From Lantana camara (taxonomy: Eukaryota > Streptophyta > Magnoliopsida > Lamiales > Verbenaceae), in assembly GCA_037501455.1 (NCBI GenBank), contig CM074858.1, positions 13,318,501-13,382,500 of the forward strand: 64,000 bases of DNA, in the 5' to 3' direction. The notes beneath the pieces were generated by a model. The model was not told where the DNA came from and ran no database searches. It was given only the letters and a program-made list of their open reading frames with translations. The translations under genes were made by a program, and so were the position numbers. This document shows, in pieces, positions 44,972 to 57,739 of this stretch (positions within the stretch are counted from its first letter, which is position 1; every line of letters starts with the position of its first letter).

Positions 44972-46994
44972 TGTTGGGATTAGTGCCCTGAAAATCCAAT
45001 TTCTTTGTAAATACTTCATATTTTGTTGGATTAATAAAACTGAAATTATTGCAAGTTATGAGTATATTAACATAATTAATAACGTGTCATGATATTCTTA
45101 TTTGAAATGTGTTTCACAGGAAAGGACTTTGGATATCGAAATCACGTGTTACTAAAGTTCTAGTCAGTAAGATGAGAATAAGTACTTATCTAGACTATAA
45201 TATGTTATATAAGATGATTAGTCTTTCGTCATAGGGAAATGAAGTTTCCAGTTATAACACATTGATGATTTTCAATAGATTTGGAAACATCGAACTGGAA
45301 CACTAAGATAGTTCATTTTAAACTACTATCTAAAATGAACAAATCTTATGGAGCATTGGACTCTTAATCTTGGTAGTATTTTGACTTTAGGCATGTAGTA
45401 TTAATCATTGTAACTTGCTCATAAGTGAGGTCTCGATATCAAATGACCGAAACCTTTGTACGTTCAGTGATTACATGAAATGTGCTAAAGAGAAATATTG
45501 ATCGAGGAATCTGTGGCTTTGCTGGAAAGTTAAAAGGTATTCCTGAAATTTATTTGCAAAGTTCGAATTAAAACTTTGGCCAAAGTACTTCGTGTGATGC
45601 GTCACTGAAGTTGTATGTTGAATGTGTTTCACGTACAAGAGATTTGAACTTAAGGTGATTCAGGAGATTTCAGATTAGAAGTGAAAAATAAATGATAGCA
45701 GTATTAATTTATTTTTCATGGATATCTACATGGAGGAGTAAAATGCAAAATTATTCTAGATCGAGAAATTCGTGAATAATTTAATTAATTTTAGAGTGCA
45801 ACAATATTTATTTAGTGAAATTAAATATTGTTAAACGGTAATTAATTATTATCATGGGATGATAATATATTAACCAGTTTAGAGCTAAAATTAGTTAGTC
45901 CTGCAGGTCCCCCTGCAAGCCCCAATCGAAAACCCGAAGATAAAATATTAAAAGGAAAGAAAGAAAGAAATTTTCAAAGTGTTTGAAAATGGCCAAGGGA
46001 TTTATTTTAAGAAAATAAATCAAGTTCCAAAGTGTTGGAAATGCCCGAAATTTTATTTTGAAAAAAAAAAAAATGATGACGTGGCATGTTGACGTAGCAG
46101 TGGGTGACGTGGCAACTGACGTGTCAGCTGACATATCAGGCCACATCAGCGAATGGGCGTTGAGGTGGTGCTGACTCAGCGCCAGCACAGCAGGCTACGT
46201 GTAACATAAACCCTAGAGGCCGAGAGTGTAATACACGCGCCACCTTCAGGTGGCGCGTGAGGGCGCGTGGCAGCGAATTTCGGCGAGTGGTGGGCAACAC
46301 TAGACTCGTGGTGAAGAGAGCTACAACGTGGTCACCTCGGAATTCATGTCCAAGTTGTGTACGAATGTGGGGTGTGAAATTACCATTTTACCGTCGGTTT
46401 TCCCCCTATAAATAGGGGGCTTGGCTCTTCATTTTTTCTCACAACTTTTGGGAGAGGTTCTGGCTGAGTTCTCGGCTTTGGAACCATATCCCTTTTCTCC
46501 TAGTTAATTCTAATTTATTTTGAAATTAATTTTAATTAGGTGTTTATATATTAAACGCCTGATTTAGGAGATTAAACCATGAAAAGGGTTTTCTAGTTTA
46601 AAATTTTATTTTCTCCAGTATTTAGAGAAATACTTTCGGAGCCCACACTCCGGGGGTTATTGCAGGGAAGCTCTGTCGGTTTCGTGAGGAGATCGGGTAT
46701 CGGTACTCAAGAGGTGAATTCCGAGCGCAGTAGCCATCTTCGGTGAAAGGTATTTTATATTATATTTTGTTTAAGCATGATAAATTAGGTGTTCTTAAGT
46801 GTTAATTGCATGCTTTATTTATCTGCTTTGTGATTTAAAATTTATTATCAATTGCATGTATATACTTGAGTAGTTCCGGCTAGTCTTTCGCTGTTTGTAT
46901 TTAAATATTTTAGAAATATTTTGATACATGTATATTAGGAAAAACTTTAAAGTACGGTCCCGGAATAGTACTATTTCGAGTCCCTATACCAGCA
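44972..46994 (+). repeat. Copia 5' LTR (2023 bp)
   Basis: It has a good TATA box (CCCCCTATAAATAGGGGG, TATAAATA at 46407-46414). A run of GACGTGG / GACGTGTCAGC motifs (~46075-46150), which resemble ACGT-core regulatory sites, lies before it. 2 kb is long for a copia LTR. Minus-strand frames inside it are not genes. Confidence 0.92.
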
Positions 46995-48121
46995 ACTGGT
47001 ATCAAAACCGTGCTCTAGATATATACATGCATTGATATGATGCATGTGATGCATAATTTTAAATCTGCTACTGTGCACGTTAATTCTGTCAAAGGAGGCT
47101 GGTTTCTAAGTGGGACCGTTTGTGACCCCTCCAGTGTTTCCTGGGAATTTACGTGGAATGGTATTTCTTTGGGAAACAATTCAATTGCTTTTCCTGAAAA
47201 ATTACCGAATCAGTAAACATGATTTAAATTATGTGATAATTTATTTATAGCATGTTTACTTTATGCCATTTAATTTTAAGCATGATAATTATTTGCAAGC
47301 ATGTTTTAATTTTATGGTATGATTATGATAATATGAGATATTATGGTATTTTCAATTATGCATATTTTATTTAATATGATTAGATAAATAGTATTTAATA
47401 AAGATTGAATGCGATGCATAATTGGACTAATATTTTTTGACCTAATTCATAACGAGTTATTAAATAGACTTAAAAATGTTATTAGGATTATAAATGTGAT
47501 TTATTAATTCAAGTGGGAGTATATTAATTAAATTAAGCACTTCCGATTGTAAGACGCCAAATTGGTTATGTGATAATCCAAGATAATCCACAACTCTAAA
47601 AAATTCAAGTGGGAGAAGACGAAAAAATTGGATTCTCATGGTCTCCATTGCCCGTCTATAGTATAGTGGATACATACTACTCCCTTCGGTGGGTATGTGT
47701 TCGCGGTATACAAGATTAGACTTCTACGGATAGAATGAAATATAGGGAAAGTCAAGCACGACCATGCTTCCGTGGAGTGTCTTGACCTACTAGTACGAAT
47801 TTCTAGGTAATGGTATACACTTGACTGAGTGATGTATTAACCTCCTCTCGGAGCTCTGTTACACCTACTTAGAGACCAAAGGTTGATGTGGTGGATTAAC
47901 ATAGTTTGGTAAGAGTTACCTGAATGACATGTTAATTAAGAATAGTTCTTGCTTTTCTAAGTAGTTTTCGTCCTCGCTTCCGGGGAGCTAACTGCGGTTG
48001 GTTAAGTCATCATTGCGTAAACTAAAATGCTTATGTGAATTTCATTTAATGGTTAGATGCTAAAGTAGTAATATACAGATTCATAACTTGCACGTATTTT
48101 AAATATTTCGGTTTTAAAACA

Positions 48122-49045
48122 ATGACGTCCACTAGCCCGCTTCAATCAATTATTAAGGAAAATAGGCTTGAAGGTTCAAACTATGCTAATTGGAAAATGA
48201 ATATTGACATCGCGTTTGGACACGAGGGTTTGAAATATGTGCTCACTGAACCTTGTCCGGGAGTACCAGAAACCATAGCCACCTAGGTTTTGAAAGACAC
48301 CTATACCAAGTGGATCAAGAATAATGATCTGGCTATGTCTTACATCCTGACATCTATCTTAAATGTTCTTAAACATCAAATGCATGAGATGCCTACTGCT
48401 AAGAACATGATGGAACATCTTCATCAGATGTTCGGTGGACAGAATCGTGCACGTAGGCACGAGCTGATGAGAAGGTTGGTGGTAACTAAGATGTCTGAAG
48501 GATCACCTGTTCAGGATCATGTTATGAACATGATGGTTTATCTGAACGAAATTGAGAGCCTTGGTGCTAAGATGGATAATCTCAGCAAACAGGACATGAT
48601 CCTGTGCTCTCTGCCAAAATCATTTGATACGTTCAGGCATAATTATTATATGAATAAGTTGGATTTCACGCTGCCTGAACTAATGAATGAACTCAAGGTG
48701 GCAGAAGGGGTAATGAAAGCTAAGGGAACGGTTCTCCTGGCACAGACATCGACTTCCACGGCTCCAAAAGCCAATAAGTGGAAGAAAGGAAAAGGAAAAG
48801 CTTTCAATCCTAAAGGTAAGGTTCAGAAGAAGAAAGCTAAGCCAAGCAAAGGAAAATGTTTCCATTGTGGAGAAAATGAGCACTGGAAAAGGAATTGCCC
48901 AAAATACTTAGCCAGTCTTCCTGCTAAGTCATCTGCACAAGGTATGGTGATATCTTGTTTATTAGAAGTATGTTTAGTTGGAAGTCCACCAGATTGTTGG
49001 TGTGTGGACTCAGGTTCAACTAATCATATCTGCAATTCATTGTAG
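48122..49045 (+). pseudogene. Copia gag and start of protease
   Basis: It starts at ATG 48122 (MTSTSPLQS). The UBN2-type gag domain has NYANWKMNI, 'SYILTSILNVL' and 'LPKSFDTF' landmarks. A CCHC zinc knuckle CFHCGENEHWKRNC lies near 48860, and the protease active site WCVDSGSTNHICNSL near 48998. Stops: TAG at 48284-48286 and TAG at 49043-49045. The second stop replaces the glutamine normally found after CNSL in this family (CAG to TAG). Confidence 0.9.
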
Positions 49046-49161
49046 GGATTCAAGCTAACCAGGAAGCTTGAAGACGGCAAGATGCAGCTACTGCTCGGAG
49101 ATAATACTGGCAATCTGTATTAGCAGTAGGGATTGTAGAATTATATTTTGACAGTAGGGTT

Positions 49162-51318
49162 TTGATTTTAAAAGACACTTTAGATGTACCCTTTATTCGC
49201 AGAAATCTGATTTCTATTAGTTGTTTAATGAATAATGGTTTTAGTGTTTATTTTGAACGATGTTTAACCATTAAGCATAATAAAAGGTTTATTTGCTCTG
49301 GTACAATAAACTTTGGTCTTTTCTTATTATATCCCGATAAAAAAATTCCGAACTTAACGCTACTAAACTTGACTTAATCCAAGAGAAAAACTCCTATGCC
49401 TAATGAGGCATGCAAGTGGCACCTACGCCTTGGTCATATTAATCCGAATAGGATCCAAAGACTAATTTTAGATGGACTGTTAAGTCCTTTAGACTTGACA
49501 GAACTTTCAATCTGTGAATCCTGTTTAGAAGAAAAAATGACCAAGAGGTCTTTCAAGACTAAAGGTAATCGAGCCACAGAGTTAGTTGAATTAATTCATA
49601 CGGATGTGTGTGGTCCTATGAGTATTCAAGCAAGAGGAGGTTTTGAGTATTTCATCACTTTTACGGATGATTATTCCAGATACGGATACATTTATTTGAT
49701 GGGACATAAGTCTGATGCTTTTGAAAAGTTCAAAGAATATAATGCTGAAGTAGAGAATCAAATTGGAAAACGTATCAAGACAATTCGATCAGATCTTGGT
49801 GGAGAGTATTTGTTTACAGAGTTTCTAGAATTTCTAACTGCAAATGGGATTAAATCTCAGTTATCTGCACCTGGTATACCCCAGCAGAATGGTGTTGCAG
49901 AAAGGAAAAATAGAACTCTAATGAAAATGGTAAGATCCATGATGAGTCATGCTACCCTACCAAGTTCGTTTTGGGGCTTTGCTCTCAAAACGGCGGCTCA
50001 CATATTAAACCATGTTCCATCCAAGTCAGTTCCTAAAACACCAATAGAATTGTGGCGAGGGCGAAAGCCTAGTATCTCCTATCTTCAGATATGGTGAAGC
50101 CTAGCCCATATGTTAAGAAAGGATCCTGACAAGTTGGAATCAAGAACAGAGGTTTGTTTGTTCATAGGTTATCCTAAAGGAACAAGAGGTGGGATATTTT
50201 ATGATCCAAGAGATCACAAATTGTTTGTAAGCACTAATGTTAAATATCTCGAAGACGGTTTCTTAAATGACCACAAGGGTAGAAGCAAAATAGTGTTAGA
50301 AGAAATGACAGTATCAGATACTGAGCTCCTAGAACACATAATAACTGAAAATATGTTGGATGCATATGATGTACCAGATATAACATATGACGTGGGGGCA
50401 AGTACACAACAACCTCGTCATAGTGGGAGGATTGTCAAGGCACCTGAAAGATACTTAGGATTAACCCAAGTGGTTGAATCTGGCATATCTGATCCTATCA
50501 CATATGATGAAGCTATAAAAGATATAGACGCTGACCGTTGGGTCAAAGCCATGGAATCTGAGTTAGACTCAATGTGTTCTAATAAAGTCTGGGAACTTGT
50601 AAAGGCGCCTGAGAGCATTAAACCTATTGGATGCAAATGGGTCTACAAGCGGAAAAGAGGAGTGCATGGAAAGGTAGAAACCTTTAAAGCAAGGCTTGTG
50701 GCAAAGGGTTATACTCAGAAAGAAGGTATCGATTACAATGAAACCTTCTCGCCCGTAGCAATGTTTAAGTCCATAAGAATTCTTCTCTCCATTACCGCTC
50801 ATTATGATTATGAAATCTGGCAAATGGATGTGAAGACTGCCTTCTTGAACGGGCACCTTCAAGAAGAGATACACATGGCTCAACCTGAGGGCTTTATAGC
50901 TACAAATCAGGAGCATATGGTATGCAAGCTTAATAGATCAATCTATGGTCTTAAGCAAGCGTCTAGATCATGGAACATCAGATTTAATGAAGCAATTAAA
51001 TCCTTTAGATTTATACAGTTGCCTGATGAACCATGTGTGTACAAAAGATATCAGAGTAGTGTTGTAACATTTTTAGTTTTATACGTAGACGATATTTTGC
51101 TCTTTGGAAATGACATAGGAGCATTGTCAGCAGTCAAGATTTGGTTGTCAAATCAATTTGATATTAAAGACCTAGGTGAGGCCAGCTATATTTTACGGAT
51201 CAGACTTTGTTGTGATTGTAAGAATAAAATGATTGGTTTATCACAAACAACATATATAGATAAGATGCTGGCAAGGTACAATATGGCTGACTCCAAGAAA
51301 GGTTCATTACCTTTCTGA
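49162..51318 (+). pseudogene. Copia integrase and reverse transcriptase
   Basis: One frame interrupted by stops at 49375-49377, 50095-50097 and 51316-51318. The GAG-pre-integrase HHCC module (CKWHLRLGH...CESCLEEK) is followed by the integrase core with D in HTDVCGP, D in SDLGGEY and E in GVAERKNRT. Reverse transcriptase of the copia type follows: KARLVAKGYTQ, QMDVKTAFLNG, and catalytic YVDDILLFG near 51080. The stop at 51316 stands where the family usually has arginine (CGA to TGA). Confidence 0.92.
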
Positions 51319-52064
51319 TATAGAGTTCATCTGTCTCGAGATCAGTGTCCCAAGACAGCTGAAGAGACAGAGAAACTGAAAAATGTTCCTTATGCCTCGG
51401 CAGTCGGAAGCCTCATATATGCCATGTTACGTACAAGGCTAGATATCTGTTATGTTGGAGGTATGGTCAGCAGGTATCAGTTAAACCCTGGACCCCCTGG
51501 ATAGCTGTAAAGCATATTTTGAAGTACTTGAGAAGAACTCGGGATTATATGCTTATTTATTGCAGTGATGAGCTCATTCCCACATGATACACAGATTTAG
51601 ACTTTCAATCTGATCTAGATTCTAGACGTTCGATGTCTAGATACGTGTTTACTCTGGGAGGAGCAGCCGTAAGTTGGAGGAGCATTAAGCAAAGTTACAT
51701 TGCAAACTCCACCATGGAAGTCAAATACGTGGTAGCTTCGGAAGCAGCCAAAGAAGCGTACTGGTTTCGAAATTTCCTGATGGATTTAGAACTCGTCAAA
51801 GATGGACTTACACCGATCACATTGTACTGTGACAATGCTGGAGCGATGGCCAACTCCAAGGAACCTCGAAGTCATAAACGTACAAAGCTCATCGAGAGAA
51901 AGTTCCACATTATTCGAGATTATGTGGAACATGGAGAAGTTTCAGTAGTAAAGATTAACTCGGTAAATAATCTAGCAGATCCCTTCACTAAGACTTTGGC
52001 ACAAAAGAGTTTTAATACTCATGTGGAAGGGATGGGGCTTAGATGTGTAGCCAATTGGATTTAG
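51319..52064 (+). pseudogene. Copia RNase H (frameshifted)
   Basis: 51319-51630 carries the connection region in broken frames (SLIYAMLRTRLDICY-like, LKYLRRTRDYM). From 51633 the RNase H end is open: SRYVFTLGGAAVSWRS, STMEVKYVVASEAAKEAYW, LYCDNAGA, and the typical NLADPFTKTL before TAG at 52062-52064. The purine tract and 3' LTR follow directly. Confidence 0.88.
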
Positions 52065-52078
52065 GGCAAGTGGGAGAT

Positions 52079-54127
52079 TGTTGGGATTAGTGCCCTGAAA
52101 ATCCAATTTCTTTGTAAATACTTCGTATTTTATTGGATTAATAAAACTGAAATTATTGCAAGTTATGAGTATATTAACATAATTAATAACATGTGATGAT
52201 ATTCTTGTATAGAATGTGTTTCATAGGAAAGGACTTTGGATATCGAAATCACATGTTATTAAAGTTCTAGTCGGTAAGATAAGAATAAGTTCTTATCGAG
52301 ACTATAATGTGTTATATAAGATGATTAGTCTTTCGTCATAGGGAAATGGAGTTTCCAATTATAAAACATTGATGATTTTCAATAGATTTGGAAACATCGA
52401 ACTGGAACACTAAGATAGTTCATTTTAAACTACTATCTAAAATGAACAAATCTTATGGAACATTGAACTCTTAATCCTAGTAGTATTTTGACTTTAGACA
52501 TGTAGTGTTAATCATTGTAACTTGCTGATAAGTGAGGTCTCGATATCGAATGACCGAAACCTTTGTACGTTCAGTGATTACATGAAATGTGCTAAAGAGA
52601 AATATTGATCTAGGAATCTGTGGTTTTACTGGAAAGTTAAAAGGTATTCCTGAAATGGATTTGCAAAGTTCGAATTAAAACTTTAGCCAAAGTACTTCGT
52701 GTGATGCGTCACTGAAGTTGTATATTGAATGTGTTTCACGTACAAGAGATTTGAACTTAAGGCGAATCAGGAGATTTCAGATTAGAAGTGAAAAATAAAT
52801 GATAGTAGTATTAATTTATTTTTCATGGATATCTACACGGAGGAGTAAAATGCAAAATTATTCTAGATCGAGAAATTCGTGAATAATTTAATTAATTTTA
52901 GAGTGCAACAATATTTATTTAGTGAAATTAAATATTGTTAAACGGTAATTAATTATTATCATGGGATGATACTATATTAACCCGTTTGGAGCTAAAATTA
53001 ATTAGTCCTACAGGTCCCCCTGCAAGCCCCAATCGAGAACCCGAAGATAAAACATTAAAAGGAAAGAAAGAAATAAATTTTCAAAGTGTTTGAAAATGGC
53101 CAAGGGATTTATTTTAAGAAAATAAATCAAGTTCCAAAGTGTTGGAAATGTCCGAAATTTTATTTAAAAAAAAAAAAAATGATGACGTGGCATGCTGACA
53201 TGGTAGTGGGTGACGTGGTAGCTGACGTGTCAGCTAACATGTCAGGCCATGTCAGCGAATGGGGTGAGGTGGCGTTGAGGTGGTGCTGACTCAGCGCCAG
53301 CGCAGCGGCCACGTGTAACAGAAACCCTAGAGACCGAGAGTGTAATACACTCGCCACCTTCAGGTGGCGCGTGAGGGCGCGTCGCAGCGAATTCCGGCGA
53401 GTGGCGGGTAGCGCTGGACTCGTGGTGAAGAGAGCTACGAAGTGGTCACCTCGGAATTTGTGTCCAAGTTATGTACGCAAGTGGGTATGAAATTACCATT
53501 TTACCCTCGGTTTTTCCCCTATAAATAGAGGGCTTGGCTTCTCATTTTTTCTCACAACTTTTGGGAGAGGTTTTGGCTGAGTTCTCGCCTTTAAAACCAT
53601 ATCCCTTTTCTCCTAGTTAATTTCAATTTATTTTGGAATTAATTTTAATTAGGTGTTTATATATAAAACGCCTAATTAGGTGTTTATATATTTAAAACCA
53701 TATCCCTTTTCTCCTAGTTTAAAGTTTTCTTTTCTGTATTATGTAGAGAAATACTTTCGGAGCCCATAATCCGAGGGTTTCTCTGGGGTTATTCCAAGGA
53801 AGCTCTGCCGGTTTCGGGAGGAGATCGAGTATTGGGTTCTCCGGAGGTGAATTTCGGGCATAGTAGCCATCTTCGGTGAGAGGTATTCTATATTATATTT
53901 TGTTTAAGCATGATAAATTAGGTGTTCTTAAGTGTTAATTGCATGCTTTGTTTATCTGCTTTGTGATTTAAAATTTATTATCAATTGCATGCATATACTT
54001 GAGTAGTTCCGGCTAGTTTTCTACTGTTTGTATTTAAATATTTTAGAAATATTTTGATAACTGTATATGAGGAAAATTTTTAAAGTACCATCCTGGAATA
54101 GTACTATTTCGGGTCCCTATACCAGCA
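52079..54127 (+). repeat. Copia 3' LTR (2049 bp)
   Basis: Partner of 44972-46994, with scattered substitutions and TATAAATA at 53520-53527. It carries an extra local duplication: AGGTGTTTATATAT and CCATATCCCTTTTCTCCTAG each occur twice (53600-53720), while the 5' LTR has one copy. Confidence 0.92.
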
Positions 54128-54132
54128 GGAAG

Positions 54133-55264
54133 TTCCACGAAGAAGCGTACACGTCCATGCAGGCGCCGTAAGCCACGTTCTGCTGCTCCCGCCAGCTATC
54201 ACCAGGCAGGGGGTCGATCTCCCAGGGGACGCCCCCTCTTGTTTATCGAGCAAACCGCCAGCCTGATCCTCCTGCTCGTGAGTCCCACAAGCGTTCCCCT
54301 CACCGCTCTGACAAGCCCCATAAGAGGCGCCGAGAGGTGTACAGGTCTCTCAGCCCTCCTACCGACGAGTAGACAGTTCGTGATTCTAAAGGAAATGGGC
54401 CTCTTCACCCTCCTGCCGGGCGATAGGACCAAGGAAGGAGAAGCAGAGATAGATTCGCCCCTCTGGCTATCGGCGCATCATCTACTGTTCTTCCATCTGG
54501 TCGTCCCAATACTTCCTCCAAGCACCTTCCTGATCAGGGCAATTCTATCTTCTTCGACTCCCAGGGTGATTTGGGATTGAGGCTTTTGAAGAGTTTACCC
54601 ATAACGACCGACGGGAATTTCATGGCTGGGCTTTCCCGAGAGGCCCTTCCTGCCAGAGCTGCGCTCCACCTTGCACAGGTATATCCAACTTTCCACTTCA
54701 TCGTTTCCCTTTCGTTATGATGTTGTTTTTATCCCTTTCCTTCACCTATTTGTCTCTTTGTAGGTGGGTATGCTCCTTGGATGTTGGCATGATCAGGAGG
54801 CCATTGTGCCTCCTACTGTTGCCGAGGAGCTGACACATCTCTAGCAGTAGCGGGATTCTCTCCGCCATGATCTTGTGGCAGCCCATGTCTTGAAGAATGC
54901 AGCAGAGGAGAAGGCCATGTCCCTGGATGTGAAACTGAAGGACTTGCAGGCTTCTTATAACTAGGAGAGGAGGGAACGCCTTGCAGCCTCTGCCCCGCAG
55001 CACGTTTCCTTCCAGGCGGTTGATCAGTTCCTAGGGACAGTGGCAGGGAGGAGCCTCTTGGATGGGCGTTTGATGATCCGCCAGGCTGAGTACTTGAGCT
55101 CCCCGGTATTTCAGCAGGCCGTTGATGAGGCATCTATGCAGAAGGTTGAGAAGGCTTCTACTTTTGCTTTTGAGCGAGGCGTTCGTGCGGGATATGCCCG
55201 CCTGTTATCTCCAGGTCTCCTCCCTCCTGGTATGATTCCTTCTGATGCGAGGAGCGCAAGTTGA
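54133..55264 (+). pseudogene. Tat-element accessory ORF, C-terminal part
   Basis: It continues the accessory ORF after the copia insertion. 54700-54770 looks like an intron (acceptor TTTGTAG before GTGGG at 54765). The following frame encodes a helical, charged segment (RDSLRHDLVAAH, KNAAEEKAM, KLKDLQASYN) and then HVSFQAVDQFLGTVAGRSLLDGRLMIR and FAFERGVRAGYARLLS to TGA at 55262-55264. Three TAG stops (54842, 54848, 54962) lie where glutamine codons (CAG) would fit. A non-functional remnant. Confidence 0.6.
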
Positions 55265-55426
55265 AGAAAATCGATCACCGACGATTTTCAGGTGCATGTT
55301 ATTGTCAGTTTTCATACTTCATGATACTACTTCTTCTTTCTTGCTTTTTATGGATTTTCTTCAACTTTCGTCGGTGATCGATTTCTTTGTTTTTGGTATA
55401 GGCAAGGGCTCTACTCCCCCTCCAGC

Positions 55427-56484
55427 CAGTGTTTTTAAAACCGGACCGGACCGGCCGGTCGAACCGGTTCAACCGGTGACCGGCGAGAGGTCCGGTCCGA
55501 ATCAATCCCTAAAACCAGCTGAAAACGGACCGGTACAGGACCGAAAAAACCGACCGGTTAATCGACGGTTTTGGTCCTGATAACCGGACCGGATCGCCGG
55601 TTGAGGAAATTGTGACTTTTTTTTTTTCGTTCTCTGAAACGAGACTGAACAAGAAGTGAGGGAATTGAGGAGAAAAAGCAACAACAGCGTAGGTATGCGT
55701 AGATCTGAAAAAAAGCCGCAACAGCATAGGCGTTCTCCACCGCATGTTTGCAGGCGGCTAGCGGCCCTCCGATTTCTGGTTTGAGTTTGTCCGTCGATTT
55801 GTTGAGGCGAGAGCTAAGAGGTGAGAATTTGGTAAAAAAACAAGCTGGAGAGGTATGGTAGACGGCGAAAGAGAAGAAACTAGAGTGTAAGAAGAATTGA
55901 AGATGAAGAGAAACAGATGAGAGAGATGAAAGAATTACAAAGAAATTCATTACCCTTGAGAATTGTGAAGCCGTCTCCCACCGTCCCACCCACGTCTTGA
56001 TTTGATAATGGGGAGGTTTTGGTCATTTGGAGCCCACCTAATCCTTGACCTTAGGTCTTTTATTTTACTTTTTTTTTTCTTTTTCCGTTTTTTTTTTTGG
56101 GTGTCTTCTTTTATTTTATTTATTTATTTTTCCTTCTTTTTGGGAATTTTGGCATTTTTAGTTTATATAGATATAGATGTACTCATTTTTTTTCAAAAAA
56201 AAAAATTCAAATATTTTGTTAAATATTATGTAAACAAAATAAATTTTTAGTTTATAAAATTTTGTTAGAAATTATTTAAAAAAACTTGATTTTTCCAAAA
56301 TTTTAATTTTTAAATATATTATTAGTTTTATATTATCATATAAATATACATATATTTAATAAATTAATTATTATTTATTTATGACGTCATACCGGTTCGA
56401 CCAGTGGTTGAACCGGTCGAACCGATCCGACCGGTAACCAGTAAGGCTACCGATTCATCCTCTGGTCCGGTTTTGAAAACATTG
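55427..56484. mobile_element. 1.06-kb non-autonomous hAT-like element
   Basis: The ends CAGTGTTTTTAAAACCGGACC and GGTCCGGTTTTGAAAACATTG are inverted with two mismatches. An exact 8-bp duplication CCTCCAGC flanks it (55419-55426 and 56485-56492). Subterminal ACCGGTTCGACCGG-type repeats occur at both ends. The interior has no transposase. The frames at 55558-55989 (-) and 56002-56250 (+) are low-complexity and not called. Confidence 0.85.
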
Positions 56485-56790
56485 CCTCCAGCTAGCAGCA
56501 TCAATACCACAGAGGGTAGTCATACCACCATGCCAGATCTGGTGGTTGCTGTTGGTTTACAGTCTGGCCTGGGGGAGGCCTCCCCTTCTGCTCTTGGCCC
56601 TTCTGCTTCTGCACCTTCTGCTATTATTCTGCCAGCTTCTGTTCCTCCTACCAGCCATCCTCCAGATACCGTTCCTGCTTCGCCCCTTCTGTCGGGCAGG
56701 CAGATCCACCGGGGCCACAGGCTTAGTTCTCTTTACGCCTCTCATTGGACACTTTCCTTTTTTGTTGCTTTATCTTCTGCGAACCGTTGA
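56485..56790 (+). pseudogene. Tat-element accessory ORF, last low-complexity segment
   Basis: After the hAT-like insertion the Pro/Ser/Ala-rich tail resumes (STPPPAS before, SINTTEGSHTTMPDL after) and ends near 56790. Assigned by continuity across the insertion; no domain. Confidence 0.45.
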
Positions 56791-56799
56791 TGTTTCTGG

Positions 56800-57720
56800 T
56801 TCTAGACTTGATACTTCTGGATTTAGACTCATTTGATTGGATTTACTTTAGCATGCCTTTTGTTTTGATGATTATGGTTTGGCTCGTTTTCCTCGAGCAT
56901 GCATGTGAACTTTCTCCTTCTTTGTTGCCTGGAACACTTTAGGGACTTTTAAATACAATAGATAGTTGAACACTTGGTTTTTCTCTTTTGGCACATGCTT
57001 GTTATATTGTATGGGCATCCGGCTTGTGTTAGTCTTCCTTCTCTTTCACTTTCTTTTCGTTCTGCTAGCAGGAAGTAGGCAGTCTAAAGAGGAGGTTCTG
57101 ATGTTGTTCTGGTGAAGACCCTCTCCCTGCCCTGCCTGTTGCTCTCCTGTTCAGCTGGGAGCATGTTTCTTCTGTCAGGTATTTATGGTGGAAGACTGCC
57201 AGATCCGTTCATGCTGACGGCATTCTCTCCCGCCCTAGCAAAAACTGCTTCCCTCCAGCTAGGTGGTTAATCCAGCTAGTAGGAGCAGGTGGAGAATCAC
57301 TCCCAAGAGCCTTTCTTCCAGCTCTTCCCAAGGCATATACGTAATCAAAGCACCTTCCCAAGAGGGACTTATTTGTGTGCCCCCTTTATCCCGGGTAATC
57401 AATCATTGAAAATTTTCGAACTTTCAACTGTATAGCCTCGGGGGCTTAGCATGTGTCTGTTCTCAAGTGTCAACTCAACAATAATATAATGCATTCAGAG
57501 CATAACACAAGATGGTTCTTTTATCATCATAATGCATTCTCACGAATCTCATGGAGTTAGTCATTCTAATAGAGCATCAATACTTTATGATTACACAACA
57601 CATAATTCGTTTCCTTCCCATGAGTCAAAACATCGGAAAGTTAATGTAAACAATTATCAAGTATGCAAACAAAAGTGTTGGAATCTGGAAGTTCGTATGA
57701 TGCGTTTCTCTTTCTGCCTT
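56800..57720. other. Spacer between the accessory ORF and the integrase end of the Tat-like element
   Basis: Non-coding sequence separating two convergent coding units. TTCCAGCT / CTTCCCAAG phrases recur. No frame with recognisable content. Confidence 0.45.
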
Positions 57721-57739
57721 CCTTCCAGGTGTGCGGGCT

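Larger units (their letters stand above)
44972..54127 (+). mobile_element. Ty1/copia element with 2-kb LTRs (9.2 kb), inserted in the Tat-like element
   Basis: The LTRs (44972-46994 and 52079-54127) run TGTTGGGATT...ATACCAGCA. GGAAG is duplicated on both sides (44967-44971 and 54128-54132). A primer site TGGTATCAAAACCG follows the 5' LTR (46997-47010) and a purine-rich tract GGCAAGTGGGAGAT precedes the 3' LTR. Integrase lies before reverse transcriptase, the copia order. Stops at several positions and two frameshifts inactivate it. Confidence 0.94.

Noticed and set aside
55558..56250. Frames inside the 1.06-kb hAT-like element
   Set aside because: Phe/Ser-rich low-complexity translations with no hAT transposase or dimerisation motif.
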